The position numbers and the translations under genes were made by a program. 36,432 bases of DNA from Candidatus Dojkabacteria bacterium (GTDB taxonomy: Bacteria > Patescibacteriota > Dojkabacteria > JAHIVN01): contig JAQVGX010000005.1 of assembly GCA_028696515.1 (NCBI GenBank), positions 1 through 36,432 of the forward strand. Reading direction: 5' to 3'. A model generated the notes under the pieces. The model did no database searches. It was not told where the DNA came from and saw only the letters and a program-made list of their open reading frames with translations. Positions 22,181 through 31,220 of the stretch are shown in pieces. How positions within the stretch are numbered: the first letter of the stretch is position 1; every line of letters starts with the position of its first letter.

Positions 22181-23959
22181 ATGGATAAAATTAAGGGAGT
22201 ATTAAAAACAAAAAAGGGAAAGTTGGCACTGATTTTGATTATACTGATAACAACGGTGACCTGTTTAGCTATGAGTGTTGGGGCAGTTCTACTAATAGGT
22301 AGTTTATCGAAAGAAAAATCAAAGGTTGAAGAAAACCCTGATCAATCATCTTCTGAAACTGTTACGGAATCATCGTCTCAAGCCATAGTTAGTATTGCAA
22401 GTAATCCAGAAGGTGCGGACGTGTATCTTTATGCAAATTGTGAAGATGAGGCATATATAGGGACTACTCCATTTGAATTTGCATTTCCCAGTAGCGTAGC
22501 TGGGGAGTGTTCTTATTACTTGGGCTTTGAACTAAGCGGGTATGCTTACTATTCGTATATACTTGAGGAAGAAATAACATCTCCAATAAGTGTTGATCTA
22601 GTGCTTGATAGTTATAGTACTGAAAAGGTAAATCTTGCTCGGCATTATAAGTTTGAGTTTCCTGGCGGAATTGGTGAGATCTATCTCGATTCAGGTATAT
22701 CGGAAGACCTATCAGGAATCGAGTATTTTGATTCTGAGTCGGGTTTCATGCTAGGAGTCTTCCGGGAGGGTTATCTTCAGGAGGAAGAATGGAAAAAGAT
22801 CACATTTGAGAAGGGTGGAAGAAATTTTACACTTGGCCTTACGAATGAATTATACGAACTTATAGAAGACGCAGGGATTTCCTTGGAAGGATCATATTGG
22901 AAAAATCAGTTAACTTTGCTGCCGGATAGTTATATTTTTGATGTTCCCGTAACTGATGGTACAAACCTTATGAAAAAGTATTCAAATACTCCGCAAGACT
23001 GGCTGCTGCTTACAGATAGCGGAAATGAATATCCAGTTATCAGAAGTGAATTTGGAGGACTTGTATATAGTAAGATAGGAAAAGGGCTTTTTAGAGTTTA
23101 TAACGCTGGTTTCATCTATGAGCTTGATCTGGTTCAAAAAGAAATGAAATTTATAAAGTATGTTGACCTACGATCATTTGCAGGGGATACAGGAACGGTT
23201 ACTTTCCCCGATATCAGTGGTGATTATTTGTTTTATGAGGTGGGGGACTCTGCTGGTGGTAAATCTGTCTTGACTCGATATAACTACATAACCGGTAAAC
23301 AGAAGAATATATGTGAAGTAGGACAAAACTTGGCAAGAGGTATAGGGCCTGCAGATAGTTCTGACGTTGAAAAGAATCAAGCTGGTGATAAATGGATATC
23401 TCTAAGCACTTTCCGAGAATCAGATTCATTGGTTGTTTTCAATTCGCAATTTGATATTTTGTATAAGTCCGGGAAGAAGGGGGATTCTTATGCTCAGTTT
23501 ATGGATAATAACGAAATTGTTTTTGTAAGATATTGGGTTGATCCAGAAGATTACCCAAACGATTTTTCGCCCAAATTGATAAAAAGAAACTTATCTACAG
23601 GTAAAGAGACTGTTCTTTTAGAGGGATATGATTTTTATGGACTATCTTTTAATCCAGATAAAAATAAGCTGATCTTCTATGATTACGTATATGATTCAAA
23701 GACTGAAAAGGTATCAATATATGTAGTTGACTCTTCAGGAATGAATCTAAAGAAAGTTGTCGATCACGGGGTTATCCCGTACTGGAAAGATAATAACACG
23801 ATTGGATATCTTGCCGTTGGACCATGCACCTCACCAGTAGAGGGGCACGAATCAGATTGTCAGAACAAAAAACATTGCTATTGTTCTCTGGGTGGAGGAA
23901 TATTAGGGGATGTGGCTTATATAACTGGTGATCACCAGTATAAAGAAATTGATATTTAA
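22181..23959 (+). CDS. Membrane-anchored PEGA-domain protein with a beta-propeller-like C-terminal half
   Basis: The 592-residue protein has an N-terminal anchor (about residues 13-45), a Ser-rich stalk, then a PEGA domain (about 68-150) opening with 'VSIASNPEGADVYL' and 'IGTTPFEF'. The remainder has repeated strand motifs that alternate short polar turns and aromatic ends ('GDYLFYEV', 'NEIVFVRYW', 'NKLIFYDY', 'VYVVDSSG'-like), typical of TolB or WD-type propellers. It should sit outside the membrane and bind surface polymer or protein; no enzymatic motif is seen. Four Cys near the end ('GPCTSPVEGHESDCQNKKHC') may form disulfides. Confidence 0.65.
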   Translation: MDKIKGVLKTKKGKLALILIILITTVTCLAMSVGAVLLIGSLSKEKSKVEENPDQSSSETVTESSSQAIVSIASNPEGADVYLYANCEDEAYIGTTPFEFAFPSSVAGECSYYLGFELSGYAYYSYILEEEITSPISVDLVLDSYSTEKVNLARHYKFEFPGGIGEIYLDSGISEDLSGIEYFDSESGFMLGVFREGYLQEEEWKKITFEKGGRNFTLGLTNELYELIEDAGISLEGSYWKNQLTLLPDSYIFDVPVTDGTNLMKKYSNTPQDWLLLTDSGNEYPVIRSEFGGLVYSKIGKGLFRVYNAGFIYELDLVQKEMKFIKYVDLRSFAGDTGTVTFPDISGDYLFYEVGDSAGGKSVLTRYNYITGKQKNICEVGQNLARGIGPADSSDVEKNQAGDKWISLSTFRESDSLVVFNSQFDILYKSGKKGDSYAQFMDNNEIVFVRYWVDPEDYPNDFSPKLIKRNLSTGKETVLLEGYDFYGLSFNPDKNKLIFYDYVYDSKTEKVSIYVVDSSGMNLKKVVDHGVIPYWKDNNTIGYLAVGPCTSPVEGHESDCQNKKHCYCSLGGGILGDVAYITGDHQYKEIDI

Positions 23960-23977
23960 CTATAATTCTTATGTTTT

Positions 23978-24193
23978 ATGAAAGTAAAACCAGGCATCTA
24001 CAAACACTATAAGGGGCATAGATACAAAGTTCTAGGAGTAGCAAAGCACAGCGAAACATTGGAAGACATGGTTGTTTATGAGGCATTGTATGACAATGAG
24101 CTTTCGAAGCTATGGGTTCGGCCGCTTCCACTATTTTTAGATACTGTCGAACATGAGGGGAAGAAGGTGAAAAGGTTTGAATTAATAGAATGA
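23978..24193 (+). CDS. DUF1653 family small protein
   Basis: This 71-residue protein follows the DUF1653 pattern closely: 'PGIYKHYKGHRYKVLGVAKHSETLE', 'VVYEALY' and 'LWVRPLPLFLDTVEH'. The family is widespread and its biochemical role is unknown. It starts 18 bases after the PEGA gene. TATAAT at 23961-23966 lies 11 bases before its ATG and could provide separate transcription. Confidence 0.88.
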   Translation: MKVKPGIYKHYKGHRYKVLGVAKHSETLEDMVVYEALYDNELSKLWVRPLPLFLDTVEHEGKKVKRFELIE

Positions 24194-24242
24194 TGATTAG
24201 TTCTTCTCTCCTTTACGTTCAGAATTGTTAATAAGGAGGATC

Positions 24243-24578
24243 TTAAGGCTCTTGAGTTACTGCTTGCTGTAGATGTTCTCTATTTTCTGCGTTGGGGATC
24301 CATAAAAGCAGGCCGGCATCATTTTCTATCAATTGGGGTCCTTCTATTTCATTTGGTGAAATATAACCTCTACATACAAGCCCTTTTTCTACTAATGCAG
24401 TTAATTCAGCAGGATATGCATCAAGAAATGCTTTTCCTTGTATGAGGGGGATTCCAACAAATTCTTTATCCGGAGCCGCAGAGGCCAAAAGCAGTAATAC
24501 TTGTTGTTCGGGACTACTCAGGGTTTTGAAATCTACCTCTCCTGCAGGACAATTTAAAATTAAACTTTCAGATTCCAT
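24243..24578 (-). CDS. Small uncharacterised acidic protein
   Basis: This 111-residue cytoplasmic protein is acidic, with a helical middle ('SPEQQVLLLLASAAPD', 'KAFLDAYPAELTALVEKGLV'). That run could be a winged-helix-like or tetratricopeptide-like helix pair but matches no family I recognise. The start ATG 24578 has two TATAAT-like boxes upstream on the minus strand within 24590-24625. It stands alone between + strand genes. Confidence 0.45.
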   Translation of the reverse strand: MESESLILNCPAGEVDFKTLSSPEQQVLLLLASAAPDKEFVGIPLIQGKAFLDAYPAELTALVEKGLVCRGYISPNEIEGPQLIENDAGLLLWIPNAENREHLQQAVTQEP

Positions 24579-24777
24579 ATATAACTTGCTAATAAGTATA
24601 CTCGATTATACCATATTATAGGATAGTATAGCAATTGTTAGTTTTGGATTAAGAAATATTGTTATTAAAATGGTGGTAAAAAAGATTTAATTCAAAGAGA
24701 TATATTATTTCGCTTGTATAGAAGGGCTGTTGTTTTTGATTGTCATAAAGGGTAGCTAGGGTGTTATAGTTTAGAAC

Positions 24778-24806
24778 TACAAATCTCATAAAATTTGTTC
24801 TATAAT
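24778..24806 (+). promoter_or_regulatory. Promoter of the SPFH gene
   Basis: A perfect TATAAT (24801-24806) is preceded at 17 bases by TACAAA (24778-24783), a weak -35. It overlaps a 16-base string, CATAAAATTTGTTCTA (24787-24802), that also occurs upstream of the gene at 16319. Together with the candidate boxes for the leftward gene it is all I see in the 258-base intergenic region. Confidence 0.5.
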
Positions 24807-24836
24807 GTTATCGAATAAATTCTTAATCCTTTTAAA

Positions 24837-25679
24837 ATGTTCAAAGACCGTTTCAATCCGAAGAAACTCGGAACTCTATTTGGCTTTGGCTGTGTAGCCG
24901 TTTTTCTCTTATTGTTTCTACCTTCCTTCTTTGTCGTTGTTGATGCCGGGGAAATTGGTGTGTACTCACTCTTCGGGAAGGTAACCGAAGAGCCACTTTA
25001 TCCAGGTTTTAGGTTTAAAGTGCCCTTTGCAAAGGTAGCGAAAATGTCAACCAGAACTCAGGACTATACTATGACAAGCATAGAGGAGGATAGTGAATAT
25101 CTGACATCCACTTCGGGAGCAAATGATGCGATTGAGACAAGGGCAAAGGATGGGGCCCGAGTATGGCTTGATATCACTGTGCTTTATCACCTGAATGCTG
25201 AAAACGGACCTGAAATTTACAAAGAGCTAGGTACGGATTATGTAGAAAAGCTTGTAAGACCCTTGATAAGAAGTTCTATTCGGGGAGTGGCTGCAAACTA
25301 TACAGTAACAGAAATCTATTCCTCTAAAAGGGATGAGATTCAAATAAAAATCTTTGAGCAGATGGAGAAGGATTTGTTGGATAGAGGGATCACTCTAGAA
25401 GAAGTTTTACTCAGAAAGGTAAATTTGTCACAGACTTTATCTGATAGCATAGAGAATAAACTTGCAGCTGAACAGAACGTAGAGAAAGCCAAGCTTGAAG
25501 CTGATAGAAAAAGAATCGATGCTCAGGGGCAGAAAGATGCTCAAGAAACTATATCAAAAAGTTTGACTTCAAAGTATCTTTACTACCTGTATATTCAAAA
25601 TTTGAAAGATAACCCTTCAACTATTTACGTTCCGATCGATCCCGACAACGGGATGCCTTTGTTTAAAGAGGTGGAGTAG
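24837..25679 (+). CDS. Prohibitin/SPFH-domain membrane protein
   Basis: This 280-residue protein has an N-terminal membrane segment (about 13-35), then the SPFH/Band 7 core starting at 'VDAGEIGVYSLFGKVTEEPLYPGFRFKVPFA' in the prohibitin style, and a charged coiled-coil tail ('ENKLAAEQNVEKAKLEADRK' region). SPFH proteins form large cages at the membrane that cluster proteases or lipids. No FtsH-like partner is in the window. It begins a seven-gene run of + strand genes (to 30739). Confidence 0.88.
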   Translation: MFKDRFNPKKLGTLFGFGCVAVFLLLFLPSFFVVVDAGEIGVYSLFGKVTEEPLYPGFRFKVPFAKVAKMSTRTQDYTMTSIEEDSEYLTSTSGANDAIETRAKDGARVWLDITVLYHLNAENGPEIYKELGTDYVEKLVRPLIRSSIRGVAANYTVTEIYSSKRDEIQIKIFEQMEKDLLDRGITLEEVLLRKVNLSQTLSDSIENKLAAEQNVEKAKLEADRKRIDAQGQKDAQETISKSLTSKYLYYLYIQNLKDNPSTIYVPIDPDNGMPLFKEVE

Positions 25680-25763
25680 AGGAAGGCATATAAATTGTGC
25701 ATTAGTCATATATTACGTACCTTGAATGCATTGAGTATATCTACTTGTTACAATTGTTCATAG

Positions 25764-26084
25764 ATGGCTGGGAAAAAACAAAAAAGGACTGCCAACAACA
25801 CGAAAAGAACTATCAGAGGAGAAATAAATCATGCCAAAGAAGAGGTCCGTGTCACATTGGCATCAACTACTTCTCTGATCATTTCAGCCTTGACTCTGGT
25901 TGCAGGTCTTGCTTGGAATGATGTGGCGAAGGCTCTGTTTGAGAGATTGAAAGAAAAATTTAGCGGATGGGGAGAAACTATCGGGCTTTTGCTATATGCT
26001 TTAGTTGTAACTGTTATTGTTGTCCTTGTTGTTCAAAGGCTGAAAACTTTACAGGAAAAGGTCGGGGGAAAGTCCATAAAATAA
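25764..26084 (+). CDS. DUF5654-like small membrane protein
   Basis: This 106-residue protein has a basic N-terminal tail and two membrane segments (about 36-55 and 72-92). Between them, 'VAGLAWNDVAKALFERL' matches the 'GLAWND' core of DUF5654 proteins found in CPR bacteria and archaea. Function is unknown. The two-helix arrangement with charged ends suggests an oligomeric membrane scaffold. It precedes tsaE by 18 bases. Confidence 0.7.
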   Translation: MAGKKQKRTANNTKRTIRGEINHAKEEVRVTLASTTSLIISALTLVAGLAWNDVAKALFERLKEKFSGWGETIGLLLYALVVTVIVVLVVQRLKTLQEKVGGKSIK

Positions 26085-26102
26085 ATCATTAAATAAACTC
26101 GA

Positions 26103-26585
26103 ATGATGGAAGTAGTGCTGACTATTGACTCCTTAGGAAGAACAAGTGAACTGGCAGAACGGCTGGCATCATTGACAAACGGAGGAGAGGTTATATGTCT
26201 GATTGGAGATCTCGGTGTGGGAAAAACATATTTTGTAAAATTCTTTGCTCAGGCTCTCGGAATTAAAAGCGAAGATGTGATCAGCCCGACATTTATTTAC
26301 TGGAGGAAACACAAGGGAAAGGAATTTATGTTAAATCATTTTGATTTTTATAGAATTGAGAGCGACAAGGAAATTGAAGATATTGGGCTCGAAGAGGCTT
26401 TTGATGATAAAAAGGCGATTACCATTATAGAATGGGCTGATAGAGTTGAAGAACTTTTGCCTACAGATCGTCTTGAAATCCGAATCACATATCTAGGAGA
26501 AACTGAACGAGGCATGAGGCTAAAAGCGTATGGGAAGCAAAGCGCAAAGATATTAAAGGAATTAAAGTTAAAGGAAGGCTTATAA
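26103..26585 (+). CDS. tsaE: tRNA t6A37 biosynthesis ATPase TsaE
   Basis: TsaE regenerates the TsaBD complex during threonylcarbamoyladenosine formation at A37 of ANN-decoding tRNAs, which include tRNA-Asn. The 160-residue protein has Walker A 'GDLGVGKT', switch 'ISPTFIY', and 'NHFDFYRI' and 'IEWADRVEELLP', all typical. A second ATG lies one codon downstream. It shares the run with tsaB, separated by a DHH phosphoesterase gene. Confidence 0.93.
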   Translation: MMEVVLTIDSLGRTSELAERLASLTNGGEVICLIGDLGVGKTYFVKFFAQALGIKSEDVISPTFIYWRKHKGKEFMLNHFDFYRIESDKEIEDIGLEEAFDDKKAITIIEWADRVEELLPTDRLEIRITYLGETERGMRLKAYGKQSAKILKELKLKEGL

Positions 26586-26606
26586 GAGAAGAATTGTGAA
26601 TGTCCT

Positions 26607-27623
26607 ATGAAAATATCCCGGAAAGTAAAACAATTGATTTCAGATTCAAAATCTGTACTGATTCTTGTTTCGAGACCAATCGATCTTGATTGTTTGGGAA
26701 GCGGTATCGGGCTAGCTAGTTACCTAAGAAGGGGAGGTAAAAAGGTTGATTTGTATTCTGCCTTTGGCATCCCTTCACCGGTGGATGAATTGCCGCTATT
26801 CGAAACTGTCACTAAAGATAAGGTCACAGATCTGGACTTCGGTGGTTATGATCTTGTGATTGCGATCGATGGTGGAAATCCCAGACAATTTGCTCAAGTT
26901 GCTTCGGATGAAGAGTTTAACTTTGCTGGGGTTAGAAATCTGCTGAACATCGATCATCATGAAGGTAATCTGCATTTTTCAAAATTTGAAATCTGGGATC
27001 CGCAAGCGTCATCTACGTCAGAAGTAATATTAGGCTCAATCGTAGAAACTGAATCGCTGGATAAAAATGAGGCCACTCTGTTTTATGCAGGGCTTGTTGG
27101 AGATACAGGAAATTTTAAGTACAATTTTACATCTCATACTTTGGATCTAGCTTCGAGATTATTGAATAAAGGTGCTGATCAGGAATTCATCATAGATAAG
27201 TATTTTTATCATAATAAAAAATCAGATTTTAGAGTATTTTCCGAAGCGATAAGAAAGACTGAGTTTAACGAGGATTTAGGATATTCCATGCTCGTGATAG
27301 ATGAAAAGGAGTGGAAAAAGCACCTGAAAGTTAGGCATAGTGATATCGAAAGTGGGATATATCTATATAAGAATCTGTTTATGAGAGCTATTCAGGGTAT
27401 CAAAATGGGGTTTTTATTAGTCAAAACTGGGAAGGGTTATTTTGTACAGTATCGGGGTAACGCATACAGAAACAGCTTCTCGATTTTCGACATTGCTGAA
27501 GAAATGGACAGCACAGGACAGGGACATGCAAATGCAGGAGGGTTTTTGATCAAAGGGGATGATTTAGAAGCAATTACAAAAAAACTTGAACGAGCAATAG
27601 CTAAACTTTCAGATGAAAAATGA
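26607..27623 (+). CDS. DHH-family phosphoesterase (NrnA-like)
   Basis: This 338-residue protein resembles NrnA-type oligoribonucleases/pAp phosphatases. The signature 'NIDHHEGN' (DHH) and 'GLVGDTGNFKYN' metal-binding blocks and the DHHA1 motif 'GQGHANAGGF' are present. The first motif reads 'SRPIDLDCLGSG', where the usual leading His is Arg, so one metal ligand may be missing. It would degrade short RNA or pAp. Its stop overlaps the tsaB start by four bases (ATGA), so the two are coupled. Confidence 0.85.
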   Translation: MKISRKVKQLISDSKSVLILVSRPIDLDCLGSGIGLASYLRRGGKKVDLYSAFGIPSPVDELPLFETVTKDKVTDLDFGGYDLVIAIDGGNPRQFAQVASDEEFNFAGVRNLLNIDHHEGNLHFSKFEIWDPQASSTSEVILGSIVETESLDKNEATLFYAGLVGDTGNFKYNFTSHTLDLASRLLNKGADQEFIIDKYFYHNKKSDFRVFSEAIRKTEFNEDLGYSMLVIDEKEWKKHLKVRHSDIESGIYLYKNLFMRAIQGIKMGFLLVKTGKGYFVQYRGNAYRNSFSIFDIAEEMDSTGQGHANAGGFLIKGDDLEAITKKLERAIAKLSDEK

Positions 27624-28285
27624 AAATGAAATATATACTAGCTCTACAGACAGCAGAATATCCAAACAGCGTTGCTTTACTGGATGAGAAAGGCAAAACT
27701 GTTGAGAATAAGGTTTTCAAAGAAGAAGAGCAGACAGTTGAGAGACTTGGGAAGTTAGTCAAGGGTGTTTCAAAATGTATCTCACAGAAAGATTTATTGA
27801 TGGTGGCTGTTTGTCTTGGTCCGGGATCCTATACAGGGCTTCGAGCAGGCCTTGCGTTTGCCAAAGGTTTTTGTCAGTTCGCTGACATTGCTCTAGTTGG
27901 AGTAGATGCGTTTCAAGCAGTGGAGGCTGATACGGGACAGAAAAGTGTGAATATATTGCTTGATGCTAAAAATGAACGAGTTTTTTATAAAGATAAGGAT
28001 AAAATCAAGGTGGATGATCTTTCGAAAGCCTTAAAATCATTGGGTAAGGTTAACGTCTTTTGTGGTTCAGGAGCTGTCAAATACAGAAAATATCTTCAGG
28101 AGTTTTGTAAGTCGAGCAATATTCTTGACATTAGGTTATCTGCCTCAGGAGTTGGGAGGGCGGCATTGAAAGCTTATCAGACATCTCCTTCTATATTTTC
28201 GAAAGATTACTTGTATAATGTGCGACCTCTTTATATACTTCCTCCGAAAATAACTAAAAGCTCAAATGTCAAAATTCAAAAGTAA
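27620..28285 (+). CDS. tsaB: tRNA t6A37 biosynthesis protein TsaB
   Basis: TsaB is the inactive ASKHA-fold partner of TsaD in t6A synthesis. The 221-residue protein has 'CLGPGSYTGLRAGLAFAKGF', the family's best signature, followed by 'VGVDAFQAV'. Its opening strand is 'ILALQTAEYPNSVALL', with Gln in place of the usual Asp of iDTS. It overlaps the upstream gene by four bases and recJ by 20 bases. TsaD and TsaC are not in the window. Confidence 0.9.
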   Translation: MKMKYILALQTAEYPNSVALLDEKGKTVENKVFKEEEQTVERLGKLVKGVSKCISQKDLLMVAVCLGPGSYTGLRAGLAFAKGFCQFADIALVGVDAFQAVEADTGQKSVNILLDAKNERVFYKDKDKIKVDDLSKALKSLGKVNVFCGSGAVKYRKYLQEFCKSSNILDIRLSASGVGRAALKAYQTSPSIFSKDYLYNVRPLYILPPKITKSSNVKIQK

Positions 28286-29996
28286 AAACTGGGAGGTGCT
28301 GCCCAAGATAAAGAAGAAAAATTCTGAAGAATTATGCAAATTCCCTGAAATAGTAAGGCAGCTCTTGGTGAACAGAAATATCCAAAAGAAAGAAAATGCG
28401 AATCATTTTCTAGATCCGGACTACGAATATTTTCACGATCCGTATCAGTTGCATGGTGTCAAAGAAGCTGCAAAGGTAATCATGCAGGCTGTTGAAGAAA
28501 AGAAAAAGATAGTTATTCATGGAGATTTTGATGTAGACGGAATATGTTCGACTTCGATTCTGTGGGACTTCTTGTATCGGGTCGTCGGAGCTGATGTTCT
28601 TCCATATATCCCAAGCCGTTTTGAAGAAGGATACGGAATGACAGATCGAAGCCTCAGGAATGTGAGAAAACTTGGAGGGGAACTGGTTATTACAGTCGAT
28701 TGCGGGATCAAAGATGCAGGACTAATCAAGAAATGGAAAAGAAAAGGATTGGAATTTGTAGTAACTGATCATCATGAACTTGACAAGAAAAATGGCAGGT
28801 TTATTCTTCCATTTGAAGCAAAGGCTATAGTTCATCCTAGCTTTCCGGAACATAAATATCCATTTGAGAATGTATCCGGGGCCACAGTTGTATGGAAACT
28901 TATTCAAGTGATAGCAAGGGAAGGGGTGCTTGATGTGGATATCGATTCATATCTGGATCTGGTTGCTCTATCGACGGTTTGTGATGTGATGCCACTTGTT
29001 GATGAGAATCGCTCGATATTGAAAAGAGGTCTGCGAACAATTCAGGATACGCAAAGAGTGGGGTTGAGGCGCTTGATCTATGATGCAGGGTTAGAGCCCA
29101 CAGAGATTGAAACTTACCATTTGGGATTTATCATCGGACCCAGACTCAATGCTGCTGGGAGGTTGGACTTGGCTATCGATGCGGTTAAACTTCTTGTGAC
29201 GAAATCGCTTTCGAAGGCAAGAGAACTTTCGAAAAAACTTCACGACTTGAATCTAAAAAGGCAACATATACAGCAAAGAATATACGAGGATGCTTTGGCT
29301 CAGATAGAGAGTAACGGTCTAGAAAGGAAGCTTTACTTTGCCTGGGGAGCAGACTGGGAGGAAGGAGTGATAGGCATAGTCGCTGGAAAAATCTCCGAGT
29401 CATTTCATCGCCCAGTTCTTATAGCAACTAAAAAGAAAAACGGGTATACAGGGTCAGCCAGAAGTATAGAAGGTTTTAACATTATTGAGGCTATCAGTAC
29501 GCAATCAGGCATTCTTGATAGATTCGGGGGGCATCCTCAAGCAGCTGGTTTTTCAGTTTCAGCTGAGGCTATAGAACAATTCAGAGATAACTTACTTGAA
29601 TTAGCAGATAGGGATCTTTCGGAAGATGACCTAGTGAAGTCCGAAATTGCTGATTGCAGAGTTGAGTTGGGGCAACTTGACTGGGAACTGGCTGACTGGA
29701 TCGAAAGATTCGCGCCATTCGGCTTTGGTAATGAAAAGCCTGTTTTCATATTGGAAAAAGCTGAAATAGCCTATCTTAAAACAGTCGGGCAGACAAATTC
29801 TCATCTTAGCATAGCATTTCTAAATAAAAGCACGGGAGAATATTTTAATGGTATAGGTTTCAACTTGGGAGAGCGGGCTGGCAAGCTGGAACAGGGAGAT
29901 TTTGTTGACGTGTTGTTTAATCTTGATGTGAATGAGTGGAATGGTGAGAGGAAATTGCAATTAAACATTAAAGATATTAGAATCAGCTCCAAATAA
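28266..29996 (+). CDS. recJ: Single-stranded-DNA exonuclease RecJ
   Basis: RecJ degrades single-stranded DNA 5'-to-3' in recombination and mismatch repair. The 576 residues match the family's usual length. Metal motifs are 'IHGDFDVDGICSTSIL', 'VITVDCGI', 'VTDHHE', and 'IIGPRLNAAGRLD'; the DHHA1 domain has 'GGHPQAAGFSV' and an OB domain follows. It begins inside the end of tsaB (20-base overlap), so it is co-translated with it. Confidence 0.95.
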   Translation: MSKFKSKNWEVLPKIKKKNSEELCKFPEIVRQLLVNRNIQKKENANHFLDPDYEYFHDPYQLHGVKEAAKVIMQAVEEKKKIVIHGDFDVDGICSTSILWDFLYRVVGADVLPYIPSRFEEGYGMTDRSLRNVRKLGGELVITVDCGIKDAGLIKKWKRKGLEFVVTDHHELDKKNGRFILPFEAKAIVHPSFPEHKYPFENVSGATVVWKLIQVIAREGVLDVDIDSYLDLVALSTVCDVMPLVDENRSILKRGLRTIQDTQRVGLRRLIYDAGLEPTEIETYHLGFIIGPRLNAAGRLDLAIDAVKLLVTKSLSKARELSKKLHDLNLKRQHIQQRIYEDALAQIESNGLERKLYFAWGADWEEGVIGIVAGKISESFHRPVLIATKKKNGYTGSARSIEGFNIIEAISTQSGILDRFGGHPQAAGFSVSAEAIEQFRDNLLELADRDLSEDDLVKSEIADCRVELGQLDWELADWIERFAPFGFGNEKPVFILEKAEIAYLKTVGQTNSHLSIAFLNKSTGEYFNGIGFNLGERAGKLEQGDFVDVLFNLDVNEWNGERKLQLNIKDIRISSK

Positions 29997-30016
29997 CAAA
30001 AGAATTTGAAGATGAG

Positions 30017-30739
30017 ATGAAAGACATCGAAAAAATTGGACAAAAAATTGCTCAAAATTTGCCTTTAGTTATGGGGTTGACAATTCTTGCTATGGATGCG
30101 GCTGCTGTAGCTGCACCGATCCTTGCTCACTTCGGATTTACAGAACTCGCCCATATTATTTACAGGGCTTATAGTTTTCTATGTCATCAGCGTGCCTGGA
30201 GATCTATCCATTTTTATGATTATGAAATGGCTTGGTGTACCAGGGACACTTTTATATATCTATCAATGGGCTTGTCAGCATTGGCTGTTCATTTTTTACG
30301 AGTAAGGGGTGTAAAATGGTATGTAGCTTTGTTATCGATTATTCCGTTTGCACTAGACGGATTAATTCAATTAATAGCAGAGATTTCAGGCACATTGGGC
30401 GGGCAAGAAACTTTTTTTTATGCAAGTACTAACTTTCAGAGAATGCTTACTGGCAGTATTTTCGGTGCAGGAGCAGGGTTCTGGCTTTTCGGGCTTTTGG
30501 CGGATACGATTGATGAAGAGTTAATTGCAAAAGGTGAAGAAGTAAGGAAAGCAATAACGGATTTCTGGAAAAGCATGAAATTTTACGTATTGATAGTTAT
30601 GATTTGCATTATTAGCTATATAGGTTTGGTCCAGATCTGGAACGCTACTTCTTCGAAGTATAAACCTGCGGGGATCTTGGATCATGAACAGTATTACCCT
30701 GGGGTAAATTATGAGGATGACGGGAAGCATGTGGTGTGA
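30017..30739 (+). CDS. DUF2085 family membrane protein
   Basis: This 240-residue protein has about five membrane segments. The early 'FLCHQRAWRSIHFYDYEMAWCTRDTF' block is the DUF2085 pattern (CHQ-x-x-x-RS ... C-x-R), and the later 'LDGLIQLIAE' and 'TGSIFGAGAGFWLFG' blocks fit too. The conserved Cys and His suggest metal or heme contact, but function is unknown. It starts 20 bases after recJ and ends 2 bases from the convergent yggU gene. Confidence 0.8.
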   Translation: MKDIEKIGQKIAQNLPLVMGLTILAMDAAAVAAPILAHFGFTELAHIIYRAYSFLCHQRAWRSIHFYDYEMAWCTRDTFIYLSMGLSALAVHFLRVRGVKWYVALLSIIPFALDGLIQLIAEISGTLGGQETFFYASTNFQRMLTGSIFGAGAGFWLFGLLADTIDEELIAKGEEVRKAITDFWKSMKFYVLIVMICIISYIGLVQIWNATSSKYKPAGILDHEQYYPGVNYEDDGKHVV

Positions 30740-30741
30740 TT

Positions 30742-30996
30742 TCAGATTAACTTCAAAGGTTTTGGAGGCAATTCGCCTTTCTCAAGTTCAATTAATTTAT
30801 TCCTATCCTTAAAGCCCGAAACTAGAAAGATATTTCTTCCAGTTTTCAATTCTTTCGTTAAGAATTTCAACAGCTCCTTATTTGCCTTGCCTTTTTCTGC
30901 TGGAGCAGAGATTTTTACTTTCAGCGTTTCATCATCAATCCAGCCGACTATTTGATTTTTTGATGAATTGGGAATAACTCTTATCTTTAGTTTCAT
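30742..30996 (-). CDS. yggU: DUF167/YggU family protein
   Basis: This 84-residue protein starts at ATG 30996. The frame is open upstream, but that part overlaps the adjacent 59-aa gene. 'MKLKIRVIPNSSKNQIVG' and 'LKVKISAPAEKGKANKELLKFLTKEL' are the DUF167 core. Function is unknown; structures of relatives show a small alpha/beta fold. It is the last gene of the minus-strand folD-glyA cluster. Confidence 0.85.
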   Translation of the reverse strand: MKLKIRVIPNSSKNQIVGWIDDETLKVKISAPAEKGKANKELLKFLTKELKTGRNIFLVSGFKDRNKLIELEKGELPPKPLKLI

Positions 30997-31010
30997 GTTT
31001 TTTGTTAGTA

Positions 31011-31190
31011 TTAAACTTTTTTTCTCGTGACTATTCTTACCCTTGTGATTGCTTCTATTGGTATGCCTAAGATTTTTGCATATTTTTCTAAAGCTTCGCC
31101 TGCTAATGCTTTGCAATCTAATCCTTGGCTGTTAAGATCAAGCGGTACTGTAGGAACGGTGTCTACTGGGGTAATAAGTGTTTCTGTCAT
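31011..31190 (-). CDS. 59-residue uncharacterised protein
   Basis: A short frame from ATG 31190 to TAA 31011 fits neatly between glyA and yggU, 14 bases before the yggU start and in the same direction. The peptide begins 'MTETLITPVDTVPTVPLDLN' and then forms an amphipathic helix ('LAGEALEKYAKILG') and a basic strand-like end ('ITRVRIVTRKKV'). No family is recognised. Position and composition suggest a real gene. Confidence 0.55.
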   Translation of the reverse strand: MTETLITPVDTVPTVPLDLNSQGLDCKALAGEALEKYAKILGIPIEAITRVRIVTRKKV

Positions 31191-31220
31191 GTTTTTATTC
31201 TAGTTATTTTTATCTAAGTT

